From: Candidatus Fermentibacterota bacterium
Lineage (GTDB): Bacteria; JAFGKV01
DNA: 9,075 nt
Direction: 5' to 3'
Assembly: GCA_030620115.1 (NCBI GenBank)
Contig: JAUXFG010000155.1
Span: 1-9,075 of the forward strand
The notes beneath the pieces are model-generated. The model was given only the letters and a program-made list of their open reading frames with translations, was not told where the DNA came from and did no database searches. Made by a program: the position numbers and the translations under genes. Shown one piece after another: positions 1 through 6,724 of the stretch. How positions within the stretch are numbered: position 1 is the first letter of the stretch; every line of letters starts with the position of its first letter.

Positions 1-2645
1 AAATTATAGGCCAGGAAGTCCCGTTGGAATCGCAACCAGTCTTTATTGCCCATGGCGCGCACAAACAGGTAGCCTACTCGGCTCGCTGACACCGAGTCCA
101 CAAATGCCCGATTGCCTTCGATCCACTCCTCCCGCAGCAGGTTGCGCAGCGCGCGTCTTGTGATAGGGTGGATGACCATTGATCTCAGCCCATCCCCTCC
201 CTTCACATCCAGAACGATGCGTTTTCCCTCGGTTCCCTGAAGCGCCCCGAAGAAGGCCTCCTTCGAGGAGACAGGTTCGCCGTCAACTGCGGTGATGATA
301 TCGCCAATGAACAGCTTCGATCGCTTCATCCATGCGGGCGAGCGAGTAACGACCGCAGACACACGGATCCCTTCACCTGCATGTGCGACATCGGGAATGA
401 TGCCGAGCTCGCCTGTGCCAGGGACGCGGGGCTCGACTCGCCAGACACCGAGGTGGGAAGCGCCAAGCTCACCAATCATTTCCCGGAGCAGGTTGTAGAA
501 TTCCGGTTCGGTCCCGCAAGGGTCAACCAATGAGGAGTACTGTTCATGGATCCGTCCCCAGTCCACACCGTGCATCGTTGAATCATAGAAGCCATCGCGC
601 AACAGACGCCAGGCCTCATCAAGCATCTGCCGACGTTCGGCCGCGGTGTCTATCTTGAGTCTCACGTTGAATGACAGGGATTCCTTGTCCTTGCCGTCTT
701 TGCCAATGGAAAAGAGCGTGCCGTTCCCTTTCCGATAGTAGATGCGTTTGCTCTCAGGTCCCCAGCAAAACTCCTCGGGATTCTCGCCATCCTTGGTGAT
801 CCGCGTGAGTTCATCTCCACAGACGTCAATCACATGAAGATCATACCCGTCGTAGGTGTCCGCTTTGAACGCCAGGGTCTTGCCGTCCGGGCTCATGGCG
901 TAGCGATAGTAATCCCCGTTGACATTGGTGATGGTTCTCACGCGCCTATGGATCTCCTCCTCATCAATCCGGATGACGGGCTCCTTCTTCTTTTTCTCTT
1001 CTTTCTTGTCCCCGTCCTCATCTTTGGCCCTCATTTCTTCGATGAGACGATCCTCCCGTGTCTTCTCGAACTCCTCCTGGGTGAGGAAGACCATCTTCAG
1101 GGCATAGTCTCTCTCCAGTGTTCGGGAGGCAAACACAAGCCACCTGCCCTCTGGATCCCATAGTGGCTGGAAGTCGTCATTGGGATGGCGCGTGACCTGA
1201 AGTGATGCGCCACCCTCCAGAGGGACGATGAACAGGTCTTCCCGCCACTCCAGTGTTGTCTTGCTGAAGGCCAGATACTTGCTGTCTGGAGACCAGGAGA
1301 AGTTGGTGAGGGCGTGATCAGCGTGAAGAATGGTCACCGCGTCACCGTCTTTTCCCACGACGCAGAGCTCGCGCTGATCCCGGATGAATGCAATCCATCT
1401 GCCATTGGGGGAAAACGCGGGTTGCCGATCACTCTTGGGCCCCCAGGTGAGTTCTCGTTCCGTCCACTGGTCGGAAAGGAGAAGCCTCCCGTTCTTCTCC
1501 TTGGGCTGGAGAAGGAAGAGATCCCATATGCCATTCCGATCACTGGCATAGACCAGAGTCTTGTCATCTGGCGCCCACGAAGGGTCGATGGTCCTGAGGG
1601 CGCCCGATACCAGAAGCCTGGGCGATAGGATCTTTTTGTCCTTGGCCATGGGGAGTCCGACCAATTGGCCACGGGCCACCACCGCCAGGCCATTCCCACC
1701 ATGCGTCACCGCGAATGCCGAGGCCCGTCGCTGTTCGATGAATCGGGCTGCCGAACCCCGGCAGCCGCCGTCGAATTCCAATTCGATCTCCCGGGGCGCT
1801 TCATAGGGCGGAGCCAAGGCAAAGAGCTTGCGTCCGCTCTCATAGCAGATGGCGCCGGCCATGCAGCTCTTGGGGAACTGTGTGCCGAATTCGGTGAGGT
1901 TGGTGAGCACGGTGATCTGATCTCGTTGGAGATCCAGGCAGTGAAGATTCGGGATCGAGTCGACTTCCGCCACGAAGAAGATGGAGTCGCCGCCTGCAGA
2001 CCAGCAGGGGAAGCGTTCATCCTCCATGGTTTCGGTGAGTCGCGTCCAGGAGTCATCGTCCAGATTCTTGATCCATAGTTCTCCCCCCGCGCTCCCGCGG
2101 TAGTGCTTCCGCCACCACGGATTGGCGCCGAACGATACGAGCAATCGTCTTCCCTTTGGACTGACGGCAGCCTCCTGCACGGCCTGATGAACCACGGGCA
2201 CGGGCAAGCCCCCGTTCAGATCGATCAGGTAGACACCACCCTCAAGCCCGTAGCGACGTGAATGAAAGAAAAGGGCCGTACCGTCAGCGTCCCAGCCAAG
2301 CACATGGTCCCCTGCACTATGAAAGGTGATCCGCTGTTCGAGGCCGCCTTCGGCGGGGACAACATAGACATCCGCGCTGCCTTCCCTGTCGGAATTGAAC
2401 GCGATTCTTCTGCCGTCCGGGGAAAAGATGGGGCCATAATCGTATGCTTCATTGGCGGTGAGTCGCCATGGACGCCCGCCGAAGATCGGCGCCACCCAGA
2501 TGTCTCCCTGATAGTCGAAGGCCACAAGTCTCCCGTTCGGCGATGGGCACGGGCGACGAGCACCAATCAGAGGGTCGGCAGTGGAAGGTGTGTTGCATAG
2601 TAGTGTCAAAAACAACACGACAACGGCAAGGGATCTCTTGTTCAT
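1..2645 (-). CDS. Tricorn-like S41 peptidase with N-terminal beta-propellers (3' end outside window)
   Basis: The frame is open from the ATG at 2645 to the left edge: 881 codons, no stop. Residues 1-23 look like a signal peptide (basic start, hydrophobic core, STA-D cleavage site), so the protein probably acts in the periplasm or outside the cell. Residues about 30-660 carry repeated TolB/tricorn-type propeller blades with motifs such as FSPDGRRIAF (74-83), FSPNGRWIAF (411-420) and WSPDSKYLAF (451-460). A tricorn C1-like segment follows at about 670-735; its ASH (S730, H731) aligns with the serine-histidine pair of Thermoplasma tricorn. A PDZ domain spans about 740-830 (GDIITAVDGEPV at 781-792). 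The S41 core begins near 857 (VGYLFVRAM), and the nucleophile serine would lie outside the window. Tricorn is about 1,070 residues, so roughly 200 are missing. Such enzymes degrade peptides. The start has GGGAGAG seven bases upstream inside malQ and overlaps the malQ stop. The family is clear; the substrate is unknown. Confidence 0.93.
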   Translation of the reverse strand, partial: MNKRSLAVVVLFLTLLCNTPSTADPLIGARRPCPSPNGRLVAFDYQGDIWVAPIFGGRPWRLTANEAYDYGPIFSPDGRRIAFNSDREGSADVYVVPAEGGLEQRITFHSAGDHVLGWDADGTALFFHSRRYGLEGGVYLIDLNGGLPVPVVHQAVQEAAVSPKGRRLLVSFGANPWWRKHYRGSAGGELWIKNLDDDSWTRLTETMEDERFPCWSAGGDSIFFVAEVDSIPNLHCLDLQRDQITVLTNLTEFGTQFPKSCMAGAICYESGRKLFALAPPYEAPREIELEFDGGCRGSAARFIEQRRASAFAVTHGGNGLAVVARGQLVGLPMAKDKKILSPRLLVSGALRTIDPSWAPDDKTLVYASDRNGIWDLFLLQPKEKNGRLLLSDQWTERELTWGPKSDRQPAFSPNGRWIAFIRDQRELCVVGKDGDAVTILHADHALTNFSWSPDSKYLAFSKTTLEWREDLFIVPLEGGASLQVTRHPNDDFQPLWDPEGRWLVFASRTLERDYALKMVFLTQEEFEKTREDRLIEEMRAKDEDGDKKEEKKKKEPVIRIDEEEIHRRVRTITNVNGDYYRYAMSPDGKTLAFKADTYDGYDLHVIDVCGDELTRITKDGENPEEFCWGPESKRIYYRKGNGTLFSIGKDGKDKESLSFNVRLKIDTAAERRQMLDEAWRLLRDGFYDSTMHGVDWGRIHEQYSSLVDPCGTEPEFYNLLREMIGELGASHLGVWRVEPRVPGTGELGIIPDVAHAGEGIRVSAVVTRSPAWMKRSKLFIGDIITAVDGEPVSSKEAFFGALQGTEGKRIVLDVKGGDGLRSMVIHPITRRALRNLLREEWIEGNRAFVDSVSASRVGYLFVRAMGNKDWLRFQRDFLAYN

Positions 2646-4219
2646 CACGCATCTCTCCCATAGAGGCGAGCCAGTGCTCGAAGTCTTTGCGCCTTGGTCT
2701 CATTCAGCTGATCAGGCAGGAACCGCCAGCGCCAATTCCCCTCTTCCTTGCCGGGGAAATTCATGCGCGCCTCGGTTCCTAGCTCCAGAATATCTTGCAT
2801 AGGCACCACGGCGGTACGAGCAACCGATCCATACGCGATCCGAATGATATCCCACGGGATGTCAAGGTGGTTTTGTCCGAGATAGGTCTTGATTCTTTCG
2901 ATGGTATGCGCGGGGGCAGCGTCGAGGTAGCCGCGTGTGGTATTATTGTCGTGCGTTCCTGTGTAGACCACGAAATCGCGGGTGAAATTGTGCGGCAGAT
3001 AAGGGTTCTCCGCATCGCTGTCAAAGGCGAACTGGAGGATTTTCATACCAGGGAGCTCCAAGCTCGTCCTCAGCTCTTCCACCTCCGGCGTCATGAAGCC
3101 AAGATCCTCGGCGATGAGAGGCAACCTGCCCAATTTCTGTCGCAGTGTTTCGAATAAGGCCTTGCCGGGCCCCGGAACCCATTGACCGTTCACCGCGGTT
3201 TTTTCTCCTGCCGGGATCTCCCATGCTGCCACGAAGCCGCGGAAATGATCAAGGCGTACAATATCCACCATGCTGAGCACATGGTGAAATCGCTGGATCC
3301 ACCATGCGTATCCTTGCGCAGCAAGTACGTCCCAGCGGTACACCGGGTTTCCCCAGAGCTGGCCGTCCTTGCTGAAGTAGTCGGGGGGCACTCCCGCCAC
3401 ATACTGCGGCATGCCGGCCTCGTCCAGCTTGAAGATCGAGGGATTTGCCCATACGTCGGCACTATCATGCGCGGGAAAGATCGGAATATCCCCTACGATG
3501 AGGATTCCCCGCGCTGCCGCCTGCTCTTTCAGCGCGTGCCACTGGCTGAAGAAGATGAACTGCGCAAAGCGCAGATAGTCGAGTCGATGACCAAGTCGCC
3601 CGCGTGCGAGATTCATTGCCGCGGAGTCCCTGCGTCTCAGTTCAGGAGACCAGCGGAACCAGGGATGGCCATGGTGTTCCTCTTTCAGTGCGGCGTACAA
3701 GACGAAGTCCTCCAGCCACCACCTGTGGGCCGCCACGAAGTCGTTGAATGCCTGGACCAGCCCCGAGTCTTGATGCCCTCGAAATTCATCGAATGCGCGC
3801 TGGAGGAGCATGGTCTTGGCTGCCAAGGCGGCCTCGAAGTCGACGTGGTCTTGCGCGGGAATGCTCTGCTCTTCCATCTCTTGATGCGCCACGAGACCCC
3901 ACTCGACGAGGCGTTCCAGGCTGATGAGAAGCGGATTTCCGGCAAATGCAGACGTACACTGGTAGGGCGAGCCTCCAAATCCTGTGGGACCCAGGGGGAG
4001 CATCTGCCATAAGCAGCATCCGCAATCCCGGGCGAAATCGAGAAACCGATCCGCCCACGGGCCCAAATCGCCAATGCCATGCGGTCCCGGCAGGGAACTC
4101 GGGTGGAGCAGTATTCCGCTGGTCCGGCGCTGGAGAAGGTCTTGGGAGGCTTCGCTTGCCTTGACCTCAAGATCTGAGGTTGGCTTACTTTCGTGATCCA
4201 TAGTGGAGGTGTTTGTCAT
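2645..4219 (-). CDS. malQ: 4-alpha-glucanotransferase (amylomaltase, GH77)
   Basis: This is a cytoplasmic enzyme that transfers alpha-1,4-glucan segments between maltooligosaccharides. From the start chosen here it has 524 residues, close to the roughly 500-residue Thermus type and shorter than E. coli MalQ (694). The GH77 landmarks appear in order: GILLHPSSLPGPHGIGDLG near residue 35, GDIPIF near 243, the nucleophile aspartate in DIVRLDHFRGF (D324), the acid/base glutamate in IAEDLG (E371), and the third carboxylate in GTHDNN (D424). An ATG at 4333 would add 38 residues, but these are only the antisense of the neighbouring membrane-protein gene. The ATG at 4219 has AGGAG ten bases upstream; the ATG at 4201 has none. 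The enzyme is complete and probably active. It is the first gene of a pair with the tricorn-like peptidase, which it overlaps by one base (TGATG). No other glycogen or maltose gene is visible. Confidence 0.96.
   Translation of the reverse strand: MTNTSTMDHESKPTSDLEVKASEASQDLLQRRTSGILLHPSSLPGPHGIGDLGPWADRFLDFARDCGCCLWQMLPLGPTGFGGSPYQCTSAFAGNPLLISLERLVEWGLVAHQEMEEQSIPAQDHVDFEAALAAKTMLLQRAFDEFRGHQDSGLVQAFNDFVAAHRWWLEDFVLYAALKEEHHGHPWFRWSPELRRRDSAAMNLARGRLGHRLDYLRFAQFIFFSQWHALKEQAAARGILIVGDIPIFPAHDSADVWANPSIFKLDEAGMPQYVAGVPPDYFSKDGQLWGNPVYRWDVLAAQGYAWWIQRFHHVLSMVDIVRLDHFRGFVAAWEIPAGEKTAVNGQWVPGPGKALFETLRQKLGRLPLIAEDLGFMTPEVEELRTSLELPGMKILQFAFDSDAENPYLPHNFTRDFVVYTGTHDNNTTRGYLDAAPAHTIERIKTYLGQNHLDIPWDIIRIAYGSVARTAVVPMQDILELGTEARMNFPGKEEGNWRWRFLPDQLNETKAQRLRALARLYGRDA
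2653..2659 (-). promoter_or_regulatory. Ribosome binding site of the tricorn-like gene, inside malQ
   Basis: The minus strand reads GGGAGAG, seven bases before the ATG at 2645, within the last codons of malQ. With the TGATG overlap this selects the start and suggests translational coupling of the two genes. An ATG at 2652 lies in another frame and leads nowhere. Confidence 0.7.
4205..4210 (+). promoter_or_regulatory. Ribosome binding site deciding the start of the small membrane protein
   Basis: GGAGGT lies seven bases before the ATG at 4218. It favours this ATG over the in-frame GTG at 4203, which would place the Shine-Dalgarno sequence inside the gene. It also lies within the first codons of divergent malQ. 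Confidence 0.75.
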
Positions 4220-4565
4220 GGCTTGGCTACTCCTGGTTATTCTTGCGTTTTTCGTCTCCCTGTTGCCGATGAAGCTGGCCGCCATGATAGTGGGCGCACA
4301 CCGGACGGGCTTTGGCTGGTGTTTTCTCGCCACGGTTGTTGCCGGGGGGCTTCATGCGGTGGGCCTGCTTTTTCCTGGTCCGGGCAATCTTTTCTCGGTG
4401 CTGTTGGCGGCAGCGGGGTACTCCGCGATTCTCAGGACATCGTATGCAGGAGGGTTGGCCGTCACGGTACTTCAGTTCATCATCGCCGCGGGTCTGGCCG
4501 TGATGATTGCAGTGATCCTGGGAATTCCATATGCCATTCCGCGTCCTCTCCCCATTGTTCTATAG
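4218..4565 (+). CDS. Small four-helix membrane protein of unknown function
   Basis: The protein has 115 residues and is almost entirely hydrophobic. There are four likely transmembrane helices at about 2-25, 33-52, 58-74 and 80-103, with short loops containing GAHRTGFGW and RTSYAG. I do not recognise the family. The start is supported by GGAGGT seven bases upstream. The gene is divergent from malQ, and its ATG overlaps the malQ ATG in a shared CATG, so its promoter must lie inside malQ coding sequence. It ends with TAG, followed by a non-coding gap with a G+C-rich hairpin. The strong hydrophobic periodicity and good ribosome binding site make it likely to be real, although the opposite strand also has an open extension of malQ over its first third. 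Confidence 0.72.
   Translation: MAWLLLVILAFFVSLLPMKLAAMIVGAHRTGFGWCFLATVVAGGLHAVGLLFPGPGNLFSVLLAAAGYSAILRTSYAGGLAVTVLQFIIAAGLAVMIAVILGIPYAIPRPLPIVL
4230..4234 (-). promoter_or_regulatory. Probable ribosome binding site of malQ
   Basis: The minus strand reads AGGAG, ten bases before the ATG at 4219, and so supports that start. The site lies inside the divergent membrane-protein gene, so the malQ leader must run antisense to that gene. Confidence 0.55.
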
Positions 4566-4604
4566 CTTCCGTGTCGAAACCCTGGACCGAGGATAACGAA
4601 GCGC

Positions 4605-4630
4605 GGCAGGGTCGCGTGTAACGCGCTGCC
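4605..4630 (+). terminator. Possible terminator hairpin after the membrane-protein gene
   Basis: The sequence forms an inner stem CGCGT/ACGCG around a GTA loop, and an outer stem GGCAG/CTGCC with a three-base bulge on the left. It lies 40 bases after the stop codon. There is no T-run after it, so it is not a classical Rho-independent terminator. Confidence 0.3.
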
Positions 4631-4739
4631 CGCCCCGGTATTCCATGACTCCAGTGTCCTAACCATGAAGCGAAGTTCCCATTGTTTGGCGTGACCTTGA
4701 AAGAAACGCCCTCTGCTCACCATGTCCAGGGCTGCCAAT

Positions 4740-4936
4740 TAGCCCGAATTTCTCACCAGCCTTCTACTACAACGGCGGATATGGCATCCCGCGTCCGACG
4801 CGGGACTTCGTTACGCTCTGTCGGTCGCCCTCGACGTATCTCAGAGGATACGCCTTCGGCCGGCCTCGGTCGCAAGCCTTGCGGGCAATGCCCTCTCAGC
4901 CATTTCTTGACGAAGGCCGGTGAGAAGTCCGGGTTA
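4740..4936. repeat. Intergenic element with terminal inverted repeats, copy 1
   Basis: The left end (4740-4764, starting TAGCCCGAATTTCTCACC) and the reverse complement of the right end (4912-4936) match at 21 of 25 positions. Inside are a perfect nine-base stem TCCCGCGTC/GACGCGGGA around one base (4787-4805), a six-base stem CGTATC/GATACG around TCAGAG (4835-4852), and CGCAA/TTGCG near 4871-4883. The whole element is related to 7303-7476 in the same orientation. It is too short to encode a transposase and contains no plausible ORF. It resembles a MITE or a structured intergenic repeat; I cannot place it in a named family. Confidence 0.8.
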
Positions 4937-4961
4937 GCAGGGCATGGTGGAGTGGAAGGAC

Positions 4962-4990
4962 TTGCTTGGATCTCCATTGTACGATATCAT
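4962..4990 (+). promoter_or_regulatory. Candidate sigma-70-type promoter for the SUMF1-like/maf pair
   Basis: TTGCTT (4962-4967) and TATCAT (4985-4990) are separated by exactly 17 bases. The -10 matches the consensus at five of six positions, but the -35 at only three. The site lies just outside the right end of repeat copy 1 and 58 bases before the start codon. Confidence 0.35.
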
Positions 4991-5048
4991 AGAAGCTTCT
5001 TGAATCTGGTGCCTGATGCTGGAGGGGTGACTACTGGGAGGATACACA

Positions 5049-5894
5049 ATGGAGGCTCCTGCTCGTCGAAGTGTGCTTCTGCTTATGCTTATTCCAATGC
5101 TGGCCATGACGCAACCTCAAGACGAACCCACGTCAGGGGATCGTCGGGTCTCCTCTGTTGGCTTGGAGTTCACGTGGGTACCGGCCGACACGTTCAAGAT
5201 GGGCAGCGATCTCGAGGAAGCAACGCTGGATCAGCGGCCCGTACACGAGGTGGAGCTATCGGAATTCTGGATCACGGTCACGGAGATCCCCAATGAGATC
5301 TATGACAGGTTCGACCCCGGGCACGCTGAGCGCACGGCGCCGTATACCATGAGTTCAGGTCCAAGAGACCCAGCGGTGTGGGTCTCTTGGGAGGAGGCGC
5401 AAGCGTTCTGTGTGTGGCTTTCGGAAGTTGAGAATGCGCCGAAAGGGACTTTCGCACTCCCTACGGAGGCGCAATGGGAGCGCGCGGCCAAGGGAGATGA
5501 CGGTCGTCCTTACCCGTGGGGGACCGGCATCACCGCGGTCCGTCTGAATCTGTGTGACGCGAATTGCGCGTTCGAGGCGCTGAGGAATTACGCCATAGAT
5601 GATGGGTATGTATTCGTTTCCCCGGTGGATAGTTTTCCCGCAGGTGCGAGCCCCTTTGGATGCGTGAACATGGCCGGGAACGTACGAGAATGGTGTGCTG
5701 ATTGGTTTGACGCCGAATATTACGAGTCGGCCCCACGAGAGGATCCTGCCGGGCCTAAGGAGGGAAATCTCAGGAGTGTCCGTGGAGGAGGCTATAACTA
5801 CACCGCATTGGATTGTATGACTACATCTCGGGATGGCGTCGCCCCCACCGAGCGACACATCGATATTGGATTTCGCGTGGTCAGGCGGCCTTGA
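5049..5894 (+). CDS. Exported SUMF1/FGE-like domain protein lacking one catalytic cysteine
   Basis: The protein has 281 residues. Residues 1-20 form a likely signal peptide (two arginines, then VLLLMLIPML) without a lipobox cysteine, so it is probably periplasmic. The rest is one formylglycine-generating-enzyme/sulfatase-modifying domain: FTWVPADTFKMGSD (41-54), VSWEEAQAFCVWLS (112-125), LPTEAQWERAAKG (137-149), YPWG (155-158), GCVNMAGNVREWCADWF (204-220), VRGGGYN (244-250) and IGFRVVRR (273-280). True FGEs use two cysteines, GGSxxC and a second five residues later. Here the first position is Y251 and only the second (C256) is present, so oxidase activity is unlikely. No sulfatase is nearby. 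A structural or ligand-binding role, as in other non-catalytic SUMF1 proteins, is my inference. The start has GGGAGG seven bases upstream. The gene overlaps maf. Confidence 0.9.
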   Translation: MEAPARRSVLLLMLIPMLAMTQPQDEPTSGDRRVSSVGLEFTWVPADTFKMGSDLEEATLDQRPVHEVELSEFWITVTEIPNEIYDRFDPGHAERTAPYTMSSGPRDPAVWVSWEEAQAFCVWLSEVENAPKGTFALPTEAQWERAAKGDDGRPYPWGTGITAVRLNLCDANCAFEALRNYAIDDGYVFVSPVDSFPAGASPFGCVNMAGNVREWCADWFDAEYYESAPREDPAGPKEGNLRSVRGGGYNYTALDCMTTSRDGVAPTERHIDIGFRVVRRP

Positions 5895-6520
5895 CGAGGG
5901 CCCCACCCCGCCTTCTCCTGGCTTCTTCTTCCGAGATCAGAGGAATTCTTCTTGCCAGACTGGGTTTGCCGTTCTTGACGGTGTCGCCGGTCTATGAGGA
6001 GCGGGATCTCGGTCTTGTTCCGGATGCGGAGGCGCTGGCCCGGGCACGGGGCAAGGTAGAAAGCATCAAATCCCAGTATCCAGACACGGTCTTGATCGGG
6101 GCCGATCAGCTTCTTGTTTTCGACGGCGGCAAGAGGGACAAGCCGAAAACACCCAGTGCGGTATACCGAATGCTTGTGGAGATGAGAGGCAAGCGCCATA
6201 GCCTTCACACCGCGTTGGTTGTTCGTGACAACCGAGTGAACGCCGTGCGCGAGAAGGTCGTGGTGTCCAGCCTCACGATTCGTCAGGATCTGACCGATGA
6301 TGAGATCACATGGTATGTGGACGCTGATCGCCCTATGGGCTGTGCAGGAGGATATAAGCTGGAATCACGGGGCATCTGTCTTTTTTCGGAGATATCAACG
6401 CCAGACTATACCGCGATCTTGGGCTTGCCGCTCCTCTCCCTCTGCGCCATGCTCCGGGAATTGGGTATAGAAGTACCTCCTCCTCCCAGATTCTTCGGTC
6501 GCTCCTCTCCCTCAGAATGA
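5891..6520 (+). CDS. maf: Maf-family nucleoside triphosphate pyrophosphatase (YceF-like)
   Basis: Maf proteins hydrolyse non-canonical or modified nucleoside triphosphates to monophosphates and pyrophosphate in the cytoplasm. With a TTG start at 5891 the protein has 209 residues, normal for the family. It begins just before LLLASSSEIRG, where the family's LASxSPRR motif lies. Expected functional residues are present: R17, the glutamates in YEERD (36-37), K55, the catalytic aspartate in GADQ (D72) and the lysine in DKP (K84). GADQ, CAGGYKLE (151-158) and GLPLLSLCAML resemble the YceF (m7GTP pyrophosphatase) branch more than the dTTP/UTP branch; this substrate assignment is tentative. The motif SPRR is altered to SSEIRG. 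TTGA joins this gene to the upstream gene, and the ribosome binding site is weak, suggesting coupling. An ATG at 5813 is possible but would add 26 non-family residues. The final residues RFFGRSSPSE and the stop come from an intergenic repeat. Confidence 0.9.
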   Translation: MTRAPPRLLLASSSEIRGILLARLGLPFLTVSPVYEERDLGLVPDAEALARARGKVESIKSQYPDTVLIGADQLLVFDGGKRDKPKTPSAVYRMLVEMRGKRHSLHTALVVRDNRVNAVREKVVVSSLTIRQDLTDDEITWYVDADRPMGCAGGYKLESRGICLFSEISTPDYTAILGLPLLSLCAMLRELGIEVPPPPRFFGRSSPSE

Positions 6521-6588
6521 CAGGCATTCACACATCCACATGGGCACTACCACTGTCATTCTGAGCGACCACAAGGAGCGAAGAATCT
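6488..6588. repeat. Inverted repeat between convergent genes, possible two-way terminator
   Basis: The left arm (6488-6523, AGATTCTTCGG...CAGAATGACAG) and right arm (6553-6588, CTGTCATTCTGAG...AGAATCT) are each 36 bases. They are complementary at 28 of 36 positions, with perfect ends of 10 and 13 bases, around a 29-base loop. This arrangement is a familiar type of intergenic repeat in many bacterial genomes. It lies between maf (+) and the membrane-protein gene (-), where a hairpin could end transcription from both sides. The maf stop codon lies inside the left arm. Confidence 0.8.
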
Positions 6589-6590
6589 CT

Positions 6591-6707
6591 CCTTCGTCCT
6601 TCCTCCATCGTCTGACCGCTGAACGCTCAACGCTCTCTTCTCCCCATTCCCGTCTCTTGGCCCTTCGTCCTTGGTCTGTTGTCTGAACGCTGTATGCCGT
6701 CTTCTCC
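6591..6707. repeat. Degenerate direct duplication, about 71 bases apart
   Basis: CCTTCGTCCTT occurs at 6591-6601 and 6662-6672, and GTCTGA followed by GAACGCT occurs at 6610-6627 and 6681-6690; the shared CCTTCGTCCTT and GTCTGA blocks are offset by 71 bases. The first unit contains the short tandem GAACGCTCAACGCTC. The strand is pyrimidine-rich and has no coding character. Confidence 0.5.
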
Positions 6708-6724
6708 TTTCAAGCGCTTCGCTC

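Larger units (their letters stand above)
4566..5048. other. Non-coding gap holding a repeat element and candidate promoter
   Basis: No reading frame here looks like a protein. From left to right the gap holds the hairpin at 4605-4630, about 110 bases without recognisable content, the 197-base inverted-repeat element (4740-4936) and a candidate promoter (4962-4990) for the downstream gene pair. Confidence 0.7.

Noticed and set aside
834-2078. Several plus-strand open frames of 100-140 codons
   Set aside because: All are shadows of the continuous minus-strand tricorn-like gene, which shows propeller and PDZ motifs throughout.
2590-2600. A lipobox at the N-terminus of the tricorn-like protein (TLLC)
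   Set aside because: The residue before the cysteine is leucine rather than a small residue. The STA-D signal-peptidase-I site fits better.
3182-4012. A 276-codon plus-strand open frame opposite malQ
   Set aside because: It is antisense to a clearly conserved GH77 gene, has no recognisable domain, and arises from the G+C-rich codon pattern of malQ.
4220-4333. A 38-residue N-terminal extension of malQ starting at ATG 4333
   Set aside because: The extra residues are the antisense of a hydrophobic membrane-protein gene and have no similarity to MalQ N-termini. AGGAG precedes the ATG at 4219.
4753-4977. A 74-codon minus-strand open frame across repeat copy 1
   Set aside because: It follows the hairpin-rich repeat, and the second copy does not keep the frame. 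It is not protein-like.
5813-5890. An upstream ATG start for maf at 5813
   Set aside because: It would add 26 residues lying entirely inside the SUMF1-like gene and before the family's conserved first strand. The TTG at 5891 gives the normal length.
6591-6720. A CRISPR-like array suggested by repeated short words
   Set aside because: There are only two diverged units, with no regular spacers and no cas genes nearby.
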